64,000 bases of DNA from Paenibacillus_AB sp036577625 (lineage in GTDB: Bacteria > Bacillota > Bacilli > Paenibacillales > NBRC-103111), in contig NZ_JARBDC010000001.1 in assembly GCF_036577625.1 (NCBI RefSeq), positions 364,356 to 428,355 on the forward strand, read 5' to 3'. Positions 1 through 8,597 of the stretch are shown here, one piece after another (the stretch's first letter is position 1; each line of letters begins with the position of its first letter). A model generated the notes under the pieces. The model was not told where the DNA came from. It did no database searches and saw only the letters and a list, made by a program, of their open reading frames with translations. Both the position numbers and the translations under genes were made by a program.

Positions 1-40
1 CGGCACTCGGATTCGCAGTCATGGCTTCGTTTCAGCCGGC

Positions 41-68
41 AACAAAAAAACGCCCGAATACGGGCGTT
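41..68 (-). terminator. Intrinsic terminator after the M20 peptidase gene
   Basis: Read on the minus strand, an 8-bp region of dyad symmetry (CGCCCG...CGGGCG) just past the stop codon at 79 is followed by a run of seven T. This is a textbook Rho-independent terminator for the peptidase gene. Confidence 0.85.
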
Positions 69-78
69 ATCTGTCACA

Positions 79-1218
79 TTATTCGTTTGCCGCTTCTTTC
101 ACGATGGCGACGACCAGCTCGGCGACCGCCTTCAGCTCGGAAATCGGCATCCGCTCCTCGGTCGTATGGATGTTTTCGTAACCGACCGCCAAATTGACGG
201 TCGGAATGCCCATCCCGTTGAACATGTTGGCGTCGCTGCCGCCGCCGGTGTGGAAGGTGGACGGCTTGCGGCCGATCGACTCGAGCGCCTTCATGGCCAG
301 CTTCACGACCGGAGCGGATTCGTCGTATTTGTAGGCCGGATAAATGATCTCGCTGACGAACTCCGCCTTCGCGCCCATCTCCTCGGCCGCCGATTCGCAC
401 GCCTGCCGCATCGCCTCCAGCTGGCGGTCCAGCTTCGACTGCTCGCGGCTTCTCGCTTCGGCCGCGATATCGACGCGCTCGCATACGATGTTGGTCGCGC
501 CGCCGCCGGCGAAGCTGCCGATATTGGCCGTCGTTTCGAAGTCGATGCGGCCGAGCGGCATGCGGGATATCGCCTTGCTGGCCACCTGGATGGCGCTCAC
601 GCCGTCTTCCGGGTTGACCCCCGCGTGCGCCGACCGGCCTTTGATCGTAATTTGAATGCGCGCTTGCGTCGGAGCCGCGACCGCGATTTGCCCGACGCTG
701 CCGTTCGAATCGAGCGCGTAGCCGTATTTCGCGGCGAGCTGCTTCGGCGGCTGCTTCGCCATCGCCCGGGACCCGAGCAGTCCCGATTCTTCGCCGGCCG
801 TAATGACGAACAGCAGCTTGCCGTGCGGGATGCTCTGCTCCTTCAGCACGCGGATCGCTTCGACCATGGCGGCGATTCCCGCTTTGTCGTCGCTGCCGAG
901 AATCGTCGTGCCGTCGCTGCGTATGTAGCCGTCGTCGCCGACCTGCGGCTTGATCCCTTTACCGGGCGTCACCGTATCCATGTGGCAGGTGAACAAGACG
1001 GTCGGGAGGTTCTCGTTGCCCGGCGTCGCCTCCAGCGTGCAAATCAGGTTGCCCGAGCCGTGTCCGGTTACCGCCGCCGTATCGTCCTCGAAGACGGTCA
1101 AACCGAGCTCGCCGAACAACGTTTTCAGCGCCTGACCGATTTGCTGCTCGTATTTCGTCTCGCTGTCGATCCGTACCAGCTGCAAAAACTGATCCACCAA
1201 CCGATTTTGTTGAATCAT
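79..1218 (-). CDS. yqjE: M20 family metallopeptidase, PepT-like (YqjE type)
   Basis: Predicted cytoplasmic zinc aminopeptidase of the M20 family, the group that holds tripeptidase PepT. The 379-residue length is usual for the family. Metal-site motifs are visible in order: TCHMDTV near residue 79, GSDDKAG near 112 and GEESG near 143, with a dimerisation domain (KGRSAHAG) in the middle and GGGSDAN toward the C-terminus. A good ribosome site precedes the ATG. B. subtilis YqjE has the same layout. Substrate is not shown by the sequence; a small-peptide role is inferred from the family. It lies head to head with the prli42 gene. Confidence 0.85.
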   Translation of the reverse strand: MIQQNRLVDQFLQLVRIDSETKYEQQIGQALKTLFGELGLTVFEDDTAAVTGHGSGNLICTLEATPGNENLPTVLFTCHMDTVTPGKGIKPQVGDDGYIRSDGTTILGSDDKAGIAAMVEAIRVLKEQSIPHGKLLFVITAGEESGLLGSRAMAKQPPKQLAAKYGYALDSNGSVGQIAVAAPTQARIQITIKGRSAHAGVNPEDGVSAIQVASKAISRMPLGRIDFETTANIGSFAGGGATNIVCERVDIAAEARSREQSKLDRQLEAMRQACESAAEEMGAKAEFVSEIIYPAYKYDESAPVVKLAMKALESIGRKPSTFHTGGGSDANMFNGMGIPTVNLAVGYENIHTTEERMPISELKAVAELVVAIVKEAANE

Positions 1219-1306
1219 CTTACTTTCCTCCCGGTCCTCGATTAAGGTACAATACAGGTATGTCCATTATCGGTCAAGAACTAACGTCGATTAAGGAGTG
1301 AGACTG

Positions 1307-1405
1307 TTGTTCAGCAAAAATTTCGTTAAAATCATGGTGTATTTGATGCTGTTCGCCATGCTTTCTTCCGTCGTCCTGTACTCCGTTTCCGTCTTCTTCA
1401 GTTAA
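1307..1405 (+). CDS. prli42: Prli42-like stressosome membrane miniprotein
   Basis: A 32-residue protein starting at TTG, with a strong AAGGAG ribosome site 8 bases upstream (1293-1298). It has a short basic N-terminus (FSKNFVKIMVYLM) followed by one membrane helix (LFAMLSSVVLYSVSVFF). This is the pattern of Prli42, the single-pass Firmicute miniprotein that tethers the stressosome in Listeria. The KxVVYLMLFAML-type core is clearly recognisable. It is too short for usual gene callers. Function is inferred from similarity alone; the neighbour on the opposite strand is the M20 peptidase. Confidence 0.75.
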   Translation: MFSKNFVKIMVYLMLFAMLSSVVLYSVSVFFS

Positions 1406-1517
1406 TTCCCGCCCGTCGCCCCGTCGGCTCGGAGCGAAGCGCGATCGCGATCGTCGCCCGATTTCCGGGGCGCCGCGTTTTCCGGTTGTCATCCCGCCGC
1501 GCATCGCTCCCCGCCGA

Positions 1518-2885
1518 TCAATACAGCTTCGTATCCAAATTGTAGCTTTCCAAATTTTCTTTCACCCGCTGCAAAAACCGTCCGCAAATGACCCCGTCCA
1601 AAATGCGGTGGTCGAGCGACAAGCAAATATTCGCCATCGAACGGACCGCGATCATGTCGTTAATGACGACCGGACGCTTTACGATCTGTTCGAACGTCAG
1701 GTTGACCGCCTGCGGGTAATTGATGATCGGATACGACAAAATGGAACCGAACGAACCGGTATTGTTGACCGTAATCGTGCCGCCCTGCACGTCGTCCAGC
1801 TTCAGCTTGCCCGAACGCGCTTTGCGCGACAGCTCGTCGATTTCCCTCGCGAGACCGGCGATATTTTTTTGGTCGGCTTTTTTGATGACCGGCGTAATGA
1901 CCGAATCTTCCGTTCCGACCGACAACGATATGTTGATGTCCCGCTTGATGATGATTTTGTCGACCGCCCAAACCGAGTTCATGATCGGGTAGTCTTTGAT
2001 CGCGTTGACGACCGCCTTCAGCATGAAGGCGAGGTACGTCAGGTTGACGCCTTCCTTCCTGATAAACTCGTCCTTGAGCTTGTTGCGGAGCAGCACGAGA
2101 TTCGTGACGTCGACCTCGATCATCGTCCACGCGTGCGGAATTTCCGCGACGCTTTGGCGCATCCGGGTCGCGATCGTGTTGCGGATCGGCGTGACGTCGA
2201 TGATCGTCTCGCCGCGCCCGTCGTCTTTGCCGCTTTCCACTTCGATTTTCGGAATCGGCGGCTCCTCGGACAAATGCAGCCCCGTCGAACGGACCGGAAC
2301 CTTCGGCACTTCGGGCGAAACGGGAACCGCGGGAACCGGGGGCGCCGCCGCAGGAGCCGGCTTCTCGGCACCGTACGCCTGCCCGCCGCCGGACGCGCCC
2401 TGCTCGATCGCCCGCAGCACGTCTTTGCGCGTAATGCGTCCGCCGAGTCCGGTGCCGCGAATCGACTGCAGCCGGACGCCGTGCTCGGCGGCGAGCTGCT
2501 GAACGGCCGGCGAATACCGGCCCCGCATGCTTTCGCCGGCCGGCTGCTCCCCTGCGTCGTGCCTTGCCGCAGCCGTCGGCGCGTTCGAAGCCTCCGACGC
2601 CGAAGTCGGCGCTTCGCCGCTATCCGCGCCCGCTTCCAAAATGACGGCAACCGCTCCGCCTACCGGCACCGTCTCGCCTTCCTCGGCGAGCAGTTCGAGC
2701 AGCGTCCCTTCCACGGTCGACGGAAGCTCCGCGTTCACTTTCTCCGTAATGAGCTCGCATATCGGTTCGTACTGCTCCACGTAATCGCCCGGCTTTTTCA
2801 GCCATTTGCTGATCGTCGCCGACACGAGCGACTCCGCAAGCTGGGGAATGACGATTTCGGTGCCTTGCGCCTTCGTACCTTTCAT
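1518..2885 (-). CDS. bkdB: Branched-chain 2-oxoacid dehydrogenase E2, dihydrolipoamide acyltransferase
   Basis: E2 core of a 2-oxoacid dehydrogenase complex, moving the acyl group from E1 to CoA. Of 455 residues, 10-85 form a lipoyl domain (ITEKVNAE carries the lipoyl lysine). A Pro/Ala-rich linker follows, then a peripheral-subunit-binding domain near 125-160 (SPAVQQLAAEHGV), a second linker and the catalytic domain with LDHRILDG near the end, holding the active-site His and Asp. Last gene of the lpdV-E1-E2 set. The gap to the E1 beta gene is 121 bases and holds a strong hairpin. Branched-chain specificity is inferred from separate E1 alpha and beta subunits and gene order. Confidence 0.88.
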   Translation of the reverse strand: MKGTKAQGTEIVIPQLAESLVSATISKWLKKPGDYVEQYEPICELITEKVNAELPSTVEGTLLELLAEEGETVPVGGAVAVILEAGADSGEAPTSASEASNAPTAAARHDAGEQPAGESMRGRYSPAVQQLAAEHGVRLQSIRGTGLGGRITRKDVLRAIEQGASGGGQAYGAEKPAPAAAPPVPAVPVSPEVPKVPVRSTGLHLSEEPPIPKIEVESGKDDGRGETIIDVTPIRNTIATRMRQSVAEIPHAWTMIEVDVTNLVLLRNKLKDEFIRKEGVNLTYLAFMLKAVVNAIKDYPIMNSVWAVDKIIIKRDINISLSVGTEDSVITPVIKKADQKNIAGLAREIDELSRKARSGKLKLDDVQGGTITVNNTGSFGSILSYPIINYPQAVNLTFEQIVKRPVVINDMIAVRSMANICLSLDHRILDGVICGRFLQRVKENLESYNLDTKLY

Positions 2886-2938
2886 GGACGCTAACCTCCC
2901 GGGGGAAAAATGCTCGCGGCGCCTTGCCGCTTCGAGCC

Positions 2939-2988
2939 GTCAGCCTTGCGCCCGCGGGCCGAAAAGCCGCATCGGACGCAAGGCTGAC
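2939..2988 (-). promoter_or_regulatory. Stable intercistronic hairpin between E1 beta and E2 genes
   Basis: A perfect 12-bp inverted repeat (GTCAGCCTTGCG at 2939-2950, its complement at 2977-2988) lies between the E1 beta stop and the E2 ribosome site, with further pairing inside the loop. There is no T-run, so it is not an ordinary terminator. It could stabilise mRNA ends or adjust E1:E2 ratio; that role is inference. Confidence 0.5.
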
Positions 2989-3006
2989 GCCGTCGTATGC
3001 CTGACG

Positions 3007-3990
3007 TTAATACAACGCGAGATTCCGCATCGCTTCCTTGACTTTATCTTTATTGAGCATGTAGTGCTTTTCCAGCACCGGGCTGATCGGCATCGCCGGC
3101 ACGTCCGCGCTGCACAGCCGCATGATCGGGGCGTCCAGATCGTACAGCAGCTCCTCCGCGATAATCGCGGACACTTCCGCGCCGACGCCTCCCGTTTTGT
3201 TGTCCTCGTGAATGATAAGCACTTTGCCCGTCTTGGCCGTCGACTCCAAAATCGCTTCGCGGTCGAGCGGCTGGATCGAGCGCAAGTCGAGCACGAGCGA
3301 GCTGATGTTTTCCTTGGCCAGCTCGGCGGCCGCTTCCAGCGCGAAATGGACCGGCAGCCCGTACGTGATGACCGTAATGTCGTCGCCGTCGCGCTTGACG
3401 TCCGCTTTGCCGATCGGAACGACGTAATCGCCCTCGGGCACTTCGCCTTCCGCTAGCTGGTAACATTTTTTATGCTCGAAGTATAATACCGGGTCCGGGT
3501 CGCGAATCGCCGCCTTCAGCAAGCCTTTCGCATCGTACGGCGTCGACGGAAACACGATCTTCAGTCCGGGCGTTCCGAAAAAGATCGCTTCCGTGCATTG
3601 GGAGTGGTACAGCCCGCCGAAAATGCCGCCGCCGATCGGCGCGCGGATGACGACGGGACAGCCCCAATCGTTGTTGGAACGGTAGCGGATTTTCGCCGCT
3701 TCGCTAATAATTTGATTCGTCGCGGGAAGCATGAAGTCGGCGTACTGCATTTCCGCGATCGGACGCATGCCGTACATGGCCGCCCCGATCGCGACGCCGG
3801 CGATCGCCGATTCGGCCAGCGGCGTGTCGAGCACGCGCAGCTCCCCGAACTGGTCGATCAGCCCTTTCGTCGCCGTGAACACGCCTCCCTTGTAGCCGAC
3901 GTCTTCGCCGAGCACGAACACGTTGTCGTCCCGCTCCATTTCCTCCCGCATCGCTTCGCGGATCGCGGTCAAATAGTTGATGACAGGCAT
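3007..3990 (-). CDS. bkdAB: Branched-chain 2-oxoacid dehydrogenase E1 component, beta subunit
   Basis: 327-residue transketolase-like beta subunit that completes the thiamine-diphosphate active site with E1 alpha. Family landmarks include VFVLGEDVGYKGG near residue 25, RVLDTPLAE near 52, the MRPIAEMQYADF segment and a C-terminal transketolase domain (SLVLDLRSIQPLD; KTGKVLIIHEDN). The gene follows E1 alpha with only 3 intervening bases and has a GAGGAGG ribosome site, so the two subunits should be co-translated in equal amounts. Acts in branched-chain amino-acid breakdown and in making branched acyl-CoA primers for membrane fatty acids. Confidence 0.88.
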   Translation of the reverse strand: MPVINYLTAIREAMREEMERDDNVFVLGEDVGYKGGVFTATKGLIDQFGELRVLDTPLAESAIAGVAIGAAMYGMRPIAEMQYADFMLPATNQIISEAAKIRYRSNNDWGCPVVIRAPIGGGIFGGLYHSQCTEAIFFGTPGLKIVFPSTPYDAKGLLKAAIRDPDPVLYFEHKKCYQLAEGEVPEGDYVVPIGKADVKRDGDDITVITYGLPVHFALEAAAELAKENISSLVLDLRSIQPLDREAILESTAKTGKVLIIHEDNKTGGVGAEVSAIIAEELLYDLDAPIMRLCSADVPAMPISPVLEKHYMLNKDKVKEAMRNLALY

Positions 3991-3993
3991 CGG

Positions 3994-5004
3994 TCACTGC
4001 CCCTCCTCTTCGGCGTACACGTAGCGGTACAAATCTTGCGGGTCCTGGAACGGAGCCTTCTCGCCGTATTCGGTCGCTTCCTTGATTTCGGCGTTCAGCC
4101 GCTCGTGCAGCTTCGCGTCCTCCGCCTCGCTCCAAATGCCGCATTCGATCAAATACGTTTTAAAGCGCGGAATCGCGTCCTTGCCGCGATGCAGGTCGAT
4201 CTCTTCCTTCGTCCGGTAGGCCAGGTCGTTGTCCGAAGTCGAATGCGGCGACAGCCGGTACGTCACGGCTTCGACCAGCGTCGGCCCTTCGCCGCGTATC
4301 GCCCGCTCGCGCGCTTCCTTGACGACGCGGAACACCTCCAGAATGTCGTTGCCGTCGACCTTCACGCCGGGGAAGCCGTAGCCGATGGCGCGGTCCGCGA
4401 TCGAACCGGCGACCTGCCGGTGCAGCGGAACGGAAATCGCATATTGGTTGTTTTCGCACATGAAGATGACGGGCAGCTTATGAACGCCGGCGAAATTGCA
4501 CCCTTCGTGAAAATCGCCCTGATTGCTCGAACCGTCGCCGAACGTGACGAACGCGGCTAGCGATTCGCCTTTGATTTTGGCCGCCAGCGCAATGCCTACC
4601 GCGTGCGGCAGCTGAGTCGTGACCGGAGACGAGCCGGTGACGATCCGCAGCTTTCGGTGCGAGAAGTGGCCCGGCATCTGCCTTCCTCCGCTGTTCGGAT
4701 CGCCCGCTTTGGCGAACAGCGACAGCATCAGTTCCTTGGTCGTCATCCCGACCGACAAAACGAAGCCGTAGTCGCGGTAATACGGCAAAAAATAGTCGCG
4801 ATCCCGGTCGAGCGCGAACGCCGCGCCGACTTGTGCCGCCTCCTGACCGATGCCGGAAACGTGAAAATTGATTTTGCCCGCCCGCTGAAGCAGCAGGGCG
4901 CGTTCGTCGTATTTCCTTGCGAGCAGCATGAATTTGTACATGTCGAGCGCCTGTTCGTCGTTAAGGCCAAGCTGCTTGTGCTTCGTCAATTGACCGATGG
5001 ACAT
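3994..5004 (-). CDS. bkdAA: Branched-chain 2-oxoacid dehydrogenase E1 component, alpha subunit
   Basis: 336-residue ThDP-dependent alpha subunit that decarboxylates the branched 2-oxoacid and reductively acylates E2. The ThDP-Mg motif runs from GDGSSNQGD to CENNQ at the family spacing. QMPGHF and YRLSPHSTSDN mark the active-site and phosphorylation-loop regions. The ATG has an AGGAGG site 9 bases upstream. The gene is separated from lpdV by 173 bases holding a good candidate promoter, so E1-E2 may be transcribed without lpdV. Confidence 0.88.
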   Translation of the reverse strand: MSIGQLTKHKQLGLNDEQALDMYKFMLLARKYDERALLLQRAGKINFHVSGIGQEAAQVGAAFALDRDRDYFLPYYRDYGFVLSVGMTTKELMLSLFAKAGDPNSGGRQMPGHFSHRKLRIVTGSSPVTTQLPHAVGIALAAKIKGESLAAFVTFGDGSSNQGDFHEGCNFAGVHKLPVIFMCENNQYAISVPLHRQVAGSIADRAIGYGFPGVKVDGNDILEVFRVVKEARERAIRGEGPTLVEAVTYRLSPHSTSDNDLAYRTKEEIDLHRGKDAIPRFKTYLIECGIWSEAEDAKLHERLNAEIKEATEYGEKAPFQDPQDLYRYVYAEEEGQ

Positions 5005-5124
5005 GGACTTCAGCCTCCTGGTCGGCCGAACGGATGCGTTTGACGCTCGCTCGCCGGAATCGTATTTCGAAAAAACCGTCTCGGTGATTTAGTATCTGGT
5101 CTTAATAGTTGCCTTTATAACTAT

Positions 5125-5153
5125 ATTATAATCGACTTTGCCGGCGATTACAA
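5125..5153 (-). promoter_or_regulatory. Candidate sigma-A promoter for E1 alpha-E1 beta-E2
   Basis: On the minus strand TTGTAA (5148-5153) and a perfect TATAAT (5125-5130) are separated by 17 bases. The -10 lies 121 bases upstream of the E1 alpha ATG, in the gap after lpdV. The -35 departs from TTGACA at two positions. Confidence 0.55.
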
Positions 5154-5177
5154 TTTTTCCGTCCGCGCTCCGCGAAA

Positions 5178-6599
5178 TTATAGGTTGACGGACAGCCCGT
5201 CCACCGCGAGCATCGCTTCCCCGAGCGCTTCGGACAGCGTCGGATGCGGATGAATCGCGCTCCCGGCTTCCCACGGCGTCGCGTCGAGCAGCTTCGCCAG
5301 CGCCGCTTCCGAGACGAGCTCGGTCGCATGAGGCCCGATGATATGGACGCCGAGCAAATCGTTCGTCCTCTTGTCGGCGACGACTTTGACGAACCCGTCG
5401 TTTTCCCCGTATACGAGCGCTTTGCCGAGCGGCTTGAACGAAAACTTCGCCGTTTTCGTCTCGAAGCCTTGCCGGACCGCTTCCTGCTCGGTCCAGCCGA
5501 CCGAAGCGACCTCCGGCCGCGAATAGACGCAGCGCGGGATGAGATGGGCGGCGTGCGGCCGCGTTCCTTTCCCGGCGGCGTGCTCGGCGGCGGCGATCCC
5601 TTCGTGTCCGGCGGCGTGCGCGAGCTGAAGCCCGCCGATGACGTCGCCGACGGCGTAAATGTGCGGCTCGGTCGTCTGCAAAAACTCGTTCACTTGAACG
5701 ATTCCGTTTTCGACGCGCACGTCCGTATTTTCCAATCCGATGCCGTCGACGTTCGCTTGGCGGCCGACCGAAACGAGCATCGCGGCCGCCTCCAGCCGCT
5801 CCGTTCCTTTGCCCGTTTCGACGTCGAGACGGACCCCGTCGGCGCTTTTTTCAATCGATTCGACGAGCAGCTTCGATCCGGTCAAGACGCGAATGCCGCG
5901 TTTTTTGAACAGCCGCTCCAGCTCGCGCGACACGTCTTCGTCCTCGGAAGGAAGGAGCCGCTTCTCGGCTTCGACGATCGTCACGTCCACGCCGAACTCG
6001 CCGAGCATCGTCGCCCATTCGACGCCGATGACGCCCCCTCCGACGATGACGATCGAGGCCGGCAAAGCTTCCATCGCGAGCGCGTGGTCGCTCGTCATGA
6101 CGATTCGCCCGTCCGCCTCCAAGCCGGGGAGCATCCCCGGGCGCGAGCCCGTGGCGATAATGAGCTGCGAAGGAACGAGCGTTTCGCCGTCCCCGTTCTC
6201 GAACTCGACCGCCACCGAGCCGCTGCGGGGGGAAAAGATCGAAGGACCGATAATGCGCCCTTCTCCCCGGACGACGTCGATTCGATGCTTCGTCATCAAA
6301 AATTGCAGCCCTTTATGCAGCTGCTCGACGATGGCGGCTTTGCGCGCCTGTGCCTTGGCGAAATCGAACGAGATCGCCTCCGCCGTCACGCCGAATTCGT
6401 CCGCGCGCTTCATCGTCGCGTACACCTCGGCGCTGCGCAGCAGCGCCTTGCTCGGAATGCAGCCCTTGTGCAGACACGTCCCCCCGAGCTTGTCCCGCTC
6501 GACGATCGCGACTTTTTTTCCGAGCTGCGCCGCGCGGATCGCCGCGGAATAGCCGCCGATTCCGCCGCCCAGCACGACTATATCGTATGTAATGGACAT
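5178..6599 (-). CDS. lpdV: Dihydrolipoyl dehydrogenase (E3) of the branched-chain complex
   Basis: 473-residue FAD-dependent E3 that reoxidises the dihydrolipoyl group of E2 with NAD+. Visible motifs: FAD-binding GGGIGGYSAAI at the N-terminus, redox disulfide GGTCLHKGCIPSKAL near residue 40-52, a second dinucleotide fold (IVVGGGVIGVEWA), YAVGDVIG, and the C-terminal His-Glu pair in HPHPTLSE. First gene of the complex on the minus strand. The usual Bacillus upstream genes bkdR, ptb, bcd and buk are not present in the adjacent sequence; instead the divergent DUF2627 gene follows. Confidence 0.9.
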   Translation of the reverse strand: MSITYDIVVLGGGIGGYSAAIRAAQLGKKVAIVERDKLGGTCLHKGCIPSKALLRSAEVYATMKRADEFGVTAEAISFDFAKAQARKAAIVEQLHKGLQFLMTKHRIDVVRGEGRIIGPSIFSPRSGSVAVEFENGDGETLVPSQLIIATGSRPGMLPGLEADGRIVMTSDHALAMEALPASIVIVGGGVIGVEWATMLGEFGVDVTIVEAEKRLLPSEDEDVSRELERLFKKRGIRVLTGSKLLVESIEKSADGVRLDVETGKGTERLEAAAMLVSVGRQANVDGIGLENTDVRVENGIVQVNEFLQTTEPHIYAVGDVIGGLQLAHAAGHEGIAAAEHAAGKGTRPHAAHLIPRCVYSRPEVASVGWTEQEAVRQGFETKTAKFSFKPLGKALVYGENDGFVKVVADKRTNDLLGVHIIGPHATELVSEAALAKLLDATPWEAGSAIHPHPTLSEALGEAMLAVDGLSVNL

Positions 6600-6793
6600 A
6601 AGAACGCTCCTCCCGTAAATGCCGTTCGATTCGCCGCGCGCTTTCCCGGCCCGGCACTTGCTCCCGAAACCGCCCGAAGCGCGGCCCCTTCGAAAAACGA
6701 TGCCTTTATTGTACCAAAACGAAATTAGACATCAAATACAAATCGAGATAAGATAATAGAATGAGATTTCCGTAAAGCGAGGGTCCGTGTTTC

Positions 6794-7063
6794 ATGAAAG
6801 AAAAATTTCAGCGCTTCGTCGCCATTTTGCTGCTTATTATTCCCGGAGGCGCCGCCACTTACGGATTTTTGGCGATGAAGGACGCGTTTTTCGCCCAGTT
6901 CGGGCCGGAGGAAGACAACCCGCATATTTTGTGGGGCAAAATGATCGTCGGCTTCATCTTGTTCGTCGCCGGGGTCGCCTTCATCGGCGGATGGATCTTT
7001 TTCCGCGACCGCAAACGCAACTACGTCGCCCCGCGATTTCGGGCAAAAAAAAAGCGGTCCTAG
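6794..7063 (+). CDS. yqzF: DUF2627 small membrane protein (YqzF-like)
   Basis: 89 residues with two predicted membrane helices (VAILLLIIPGGAATYGFLAM and MIVGFILFVAGVAFIGGWIF) and a very basic tail. The pattern and its position beside the bkd genes match B. subtilis YqzF (DUF2627), whose function is unknown. It lies divergent to lpdV, and its 3' end overlaps the end of the converging MraY-like gene by 4 bases. Confidence 0.8.
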   Translation: MKEKFQRFVAILLLIIPGGAATYGFLAMKDAFFAQFGPEEDNPHILWGKMIVGFILFVAGVAFIGGWIFFRDRKRNYVAPRFRAKKKRS

Positions 7064-7905
7064 ACGCGACCGTACCGATCGAGCCATCGGACCCATTTAT
7101 GCTTTTCGATCCACGCCGAAATCGAGCTCCGCTCGGCCGTGCGATGCATCGCGACCAGCACCGCCAGCGCCGTCGCCTGCAGCCCGATCGGAGCGGCCGC
7201 CGCGAACGAGCAGCCGAGCATGAAGCCGAGCAAATTCGACCCGCTGTCCCCGAGCATATGTTTGCCCCGCAAATCGCCGGGCATTAACGCGATGCCCGCG
7301 GCCGTCGCCGGCACCAGCCACGTACCGGCGGCGAGCGCCGGTTCGGCCGCCACGATCGGAACCGCCCCCGCCAGAAACCCTTTCCAGGCCCGTCCGGGCC
7401 GCACGTCGAGCAAATTGACGGCGTTCGCCGACAGGACGATCGTCAGCCAGTCGAACGCCGCCTCTCCCCACGACCGACTGCCGTGCCATACGACCCAAAG
7501 CGCCGCGACCGCAACGACTCCCGCCTTCACGATCCCCGTCGAAGGCGTGCGCGTCTGCCTCCACGCGCGCAGATGGCCGGCCATCCCTTTAACCGTCCGA
7601 TCGCCGATGCAATCGTCGGTCCAGCCGGCGGCGAAGACGAGAACAAGCGCGGCCGCACTTTGTCCCAGCAGCGAACGGAATTCGGCGAACGTTCCGATTC
7701 CGAGTGCGGCGAGCAGTTCGACGATGCCGTAATGAACGACCGCCAACACAGCGACGACCGCTCCCGTACCGAACGGGATCACTTCCCCGGCATAGTTGGC
7801 CGCCGCCAGCCCGTGCGCGCGCAAAAAACGGCGTGCGACCGGCAATGCCGCGGCTCCGATCGCGGCAAGAACGAGCATCGACGGCACAGCCGCGACGGCG
7901 ATCAT
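7060..7905 (-). CDS. MraY/WecA-like polyprenyl-phosphate phosphosugar transferase, divergent
   Basis: 281-residue, multi-helix membrane protein. It keeps hallmarks of the phospho-N-acetylhexosamine transferase family: a DDCIGD acidic motif, a KGMAGHL loop, NAVNLLDVRPG, HMLGDSGSNLLG, and a C-terminal WVRWLDRYGR. The usual NLLDGxDGLA loop is altered, so it is not MraY itself. The ATG at 7905 overlaps the stop of the upstream glycosyltransferase (ATGA), which decides the start. Probably transfers a sugar-phosphate to a lipid carrier in envelope synthesis; substrate unknown. It is last of a tightly coupled trio with a GT2 enzyme and a SteA-like protein. Confidence 0.7.
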   Translation of the reverse strand: MIAVAAVPSMLVLAAIGAAALPVARRFLRAHGLAAANYAGEVIPFGTGAVVAVLAVVHYGIVELLAALGIGTFAEFRSLLGQSAAALVLVFAAGWTDDCIGDRTVKGMAGHLRAWRQTRTPSTGIVKAGVVAVAALWVVWHGSRSWGEAAFDWLTIVLSANAVNLLDVRPGRAWKGFLAGAVPIVAAEPALAAGTWLVPATAAGIALMPGDLRGKHMLGDSGSNLLGFMLGCSFAAAAPIGLQATALAVLVAMHRTAERSSISAWIEKHKWVRWLDRYGRV

Positions 7906-8597
7906 GGAGCCGGCCTGACCCAGCGGGTCAGTATCGTCCTCGCGATGGCGGCCATCTGCGTGCCGCGATGCCAAAAGCCGGCGACCGTTTTGCCCGTTTC
8001 GCGATGGCGCAGCGGCAGCGGCACCTCGCATATGCGGTAGCCGAGACGGGCCGCGTCGATCGTTAGCCCGACCTCGATGCCGAAGCCGGAGGGCACGTCG
8101 CCGATGCTCCGCAGCAGCTCGCTGCGGACGGCCCGCTGGCCGGACAACGGCGCCTCCAGCCGCATGCCGGTCAGCCTGAAAATGCCGCTGACGGCAACCT
8201 TTTTCGCCAAGCCGAATCCGCCCCGCGCGGCCGGCAGCTCGAAGCGGGCGACGGCCATGTCGGCTTCGCCGCTGCGGACGGTGTCGACGAGACCCGACAA
8301 ATACTCGGCGGAATAGTCGAGATCGGCGTCGGCGAACAGGACGATATCGCCTTTGGCGCGCAGCCAGCCGGACCGCATCGCCGCTCCTTTGCCGAGCCGG
8401 CGTTCATGTTCGATTACGACGGTCGCGAGCCTCGACGCTTCGTCCGCCGTTCGGTCGGTGCTGCCGTCGTCGACGACGATCAGCTCGCTCCACAGCGGAC
8501 AGCCCGTCTTCCCCCGCATCCGGTGAAGCGCCTCCAGCGTCGCCCCGATCGTCCGCTCTTCGTTCCAGGCCGGAACGACTACCGATACGGATTCCAT
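7902..8597 (-). CDS. GT2 family glycosyltransferase (dolichyl-phosphate-mannose-synthase-like)
   Basis: 231-residue GT-A enzyme. VVVPAWNEERTIGATL at the N-terminus, VDDGSTDRT near 45, and the metal-binding FADADLDY near 90 are classic GT2. GQRAVRSE resembles the acceptor-loop region of polyprenyl-phosphate glycosyltransferases. No C-terminal membrane helices are visible. The ATG at 8597 has GGAAGGAGG upstream and overlaps the SteA-like stop by 19 bases, arguing for coupled translation. Likely glycosylates a polyprenyl-linked or protein acceptor at the membrane face; acceptor unknown. Confidence 0.8.
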   Translation of the reverse strand: MESVSVVVPAWNEERTIGATLEALHRMRGKTGCPLWSELIVVDDGSTDRTADEASRLATVVIEHERRLGKGAAMRSGWLRAKGDIVLFADADLDYSAEYLSGLVDTVRSGEADMAVARFELPAARGGFGLAKKVAVSGIFRLTGMRLEAPLSGQRAVRSELLRSIGDVPSGFGIEVGLTIDAARLGYRICEVPLPLRHRETGKTVAGFWHRGTQMAAIARTILTRWVRPAP

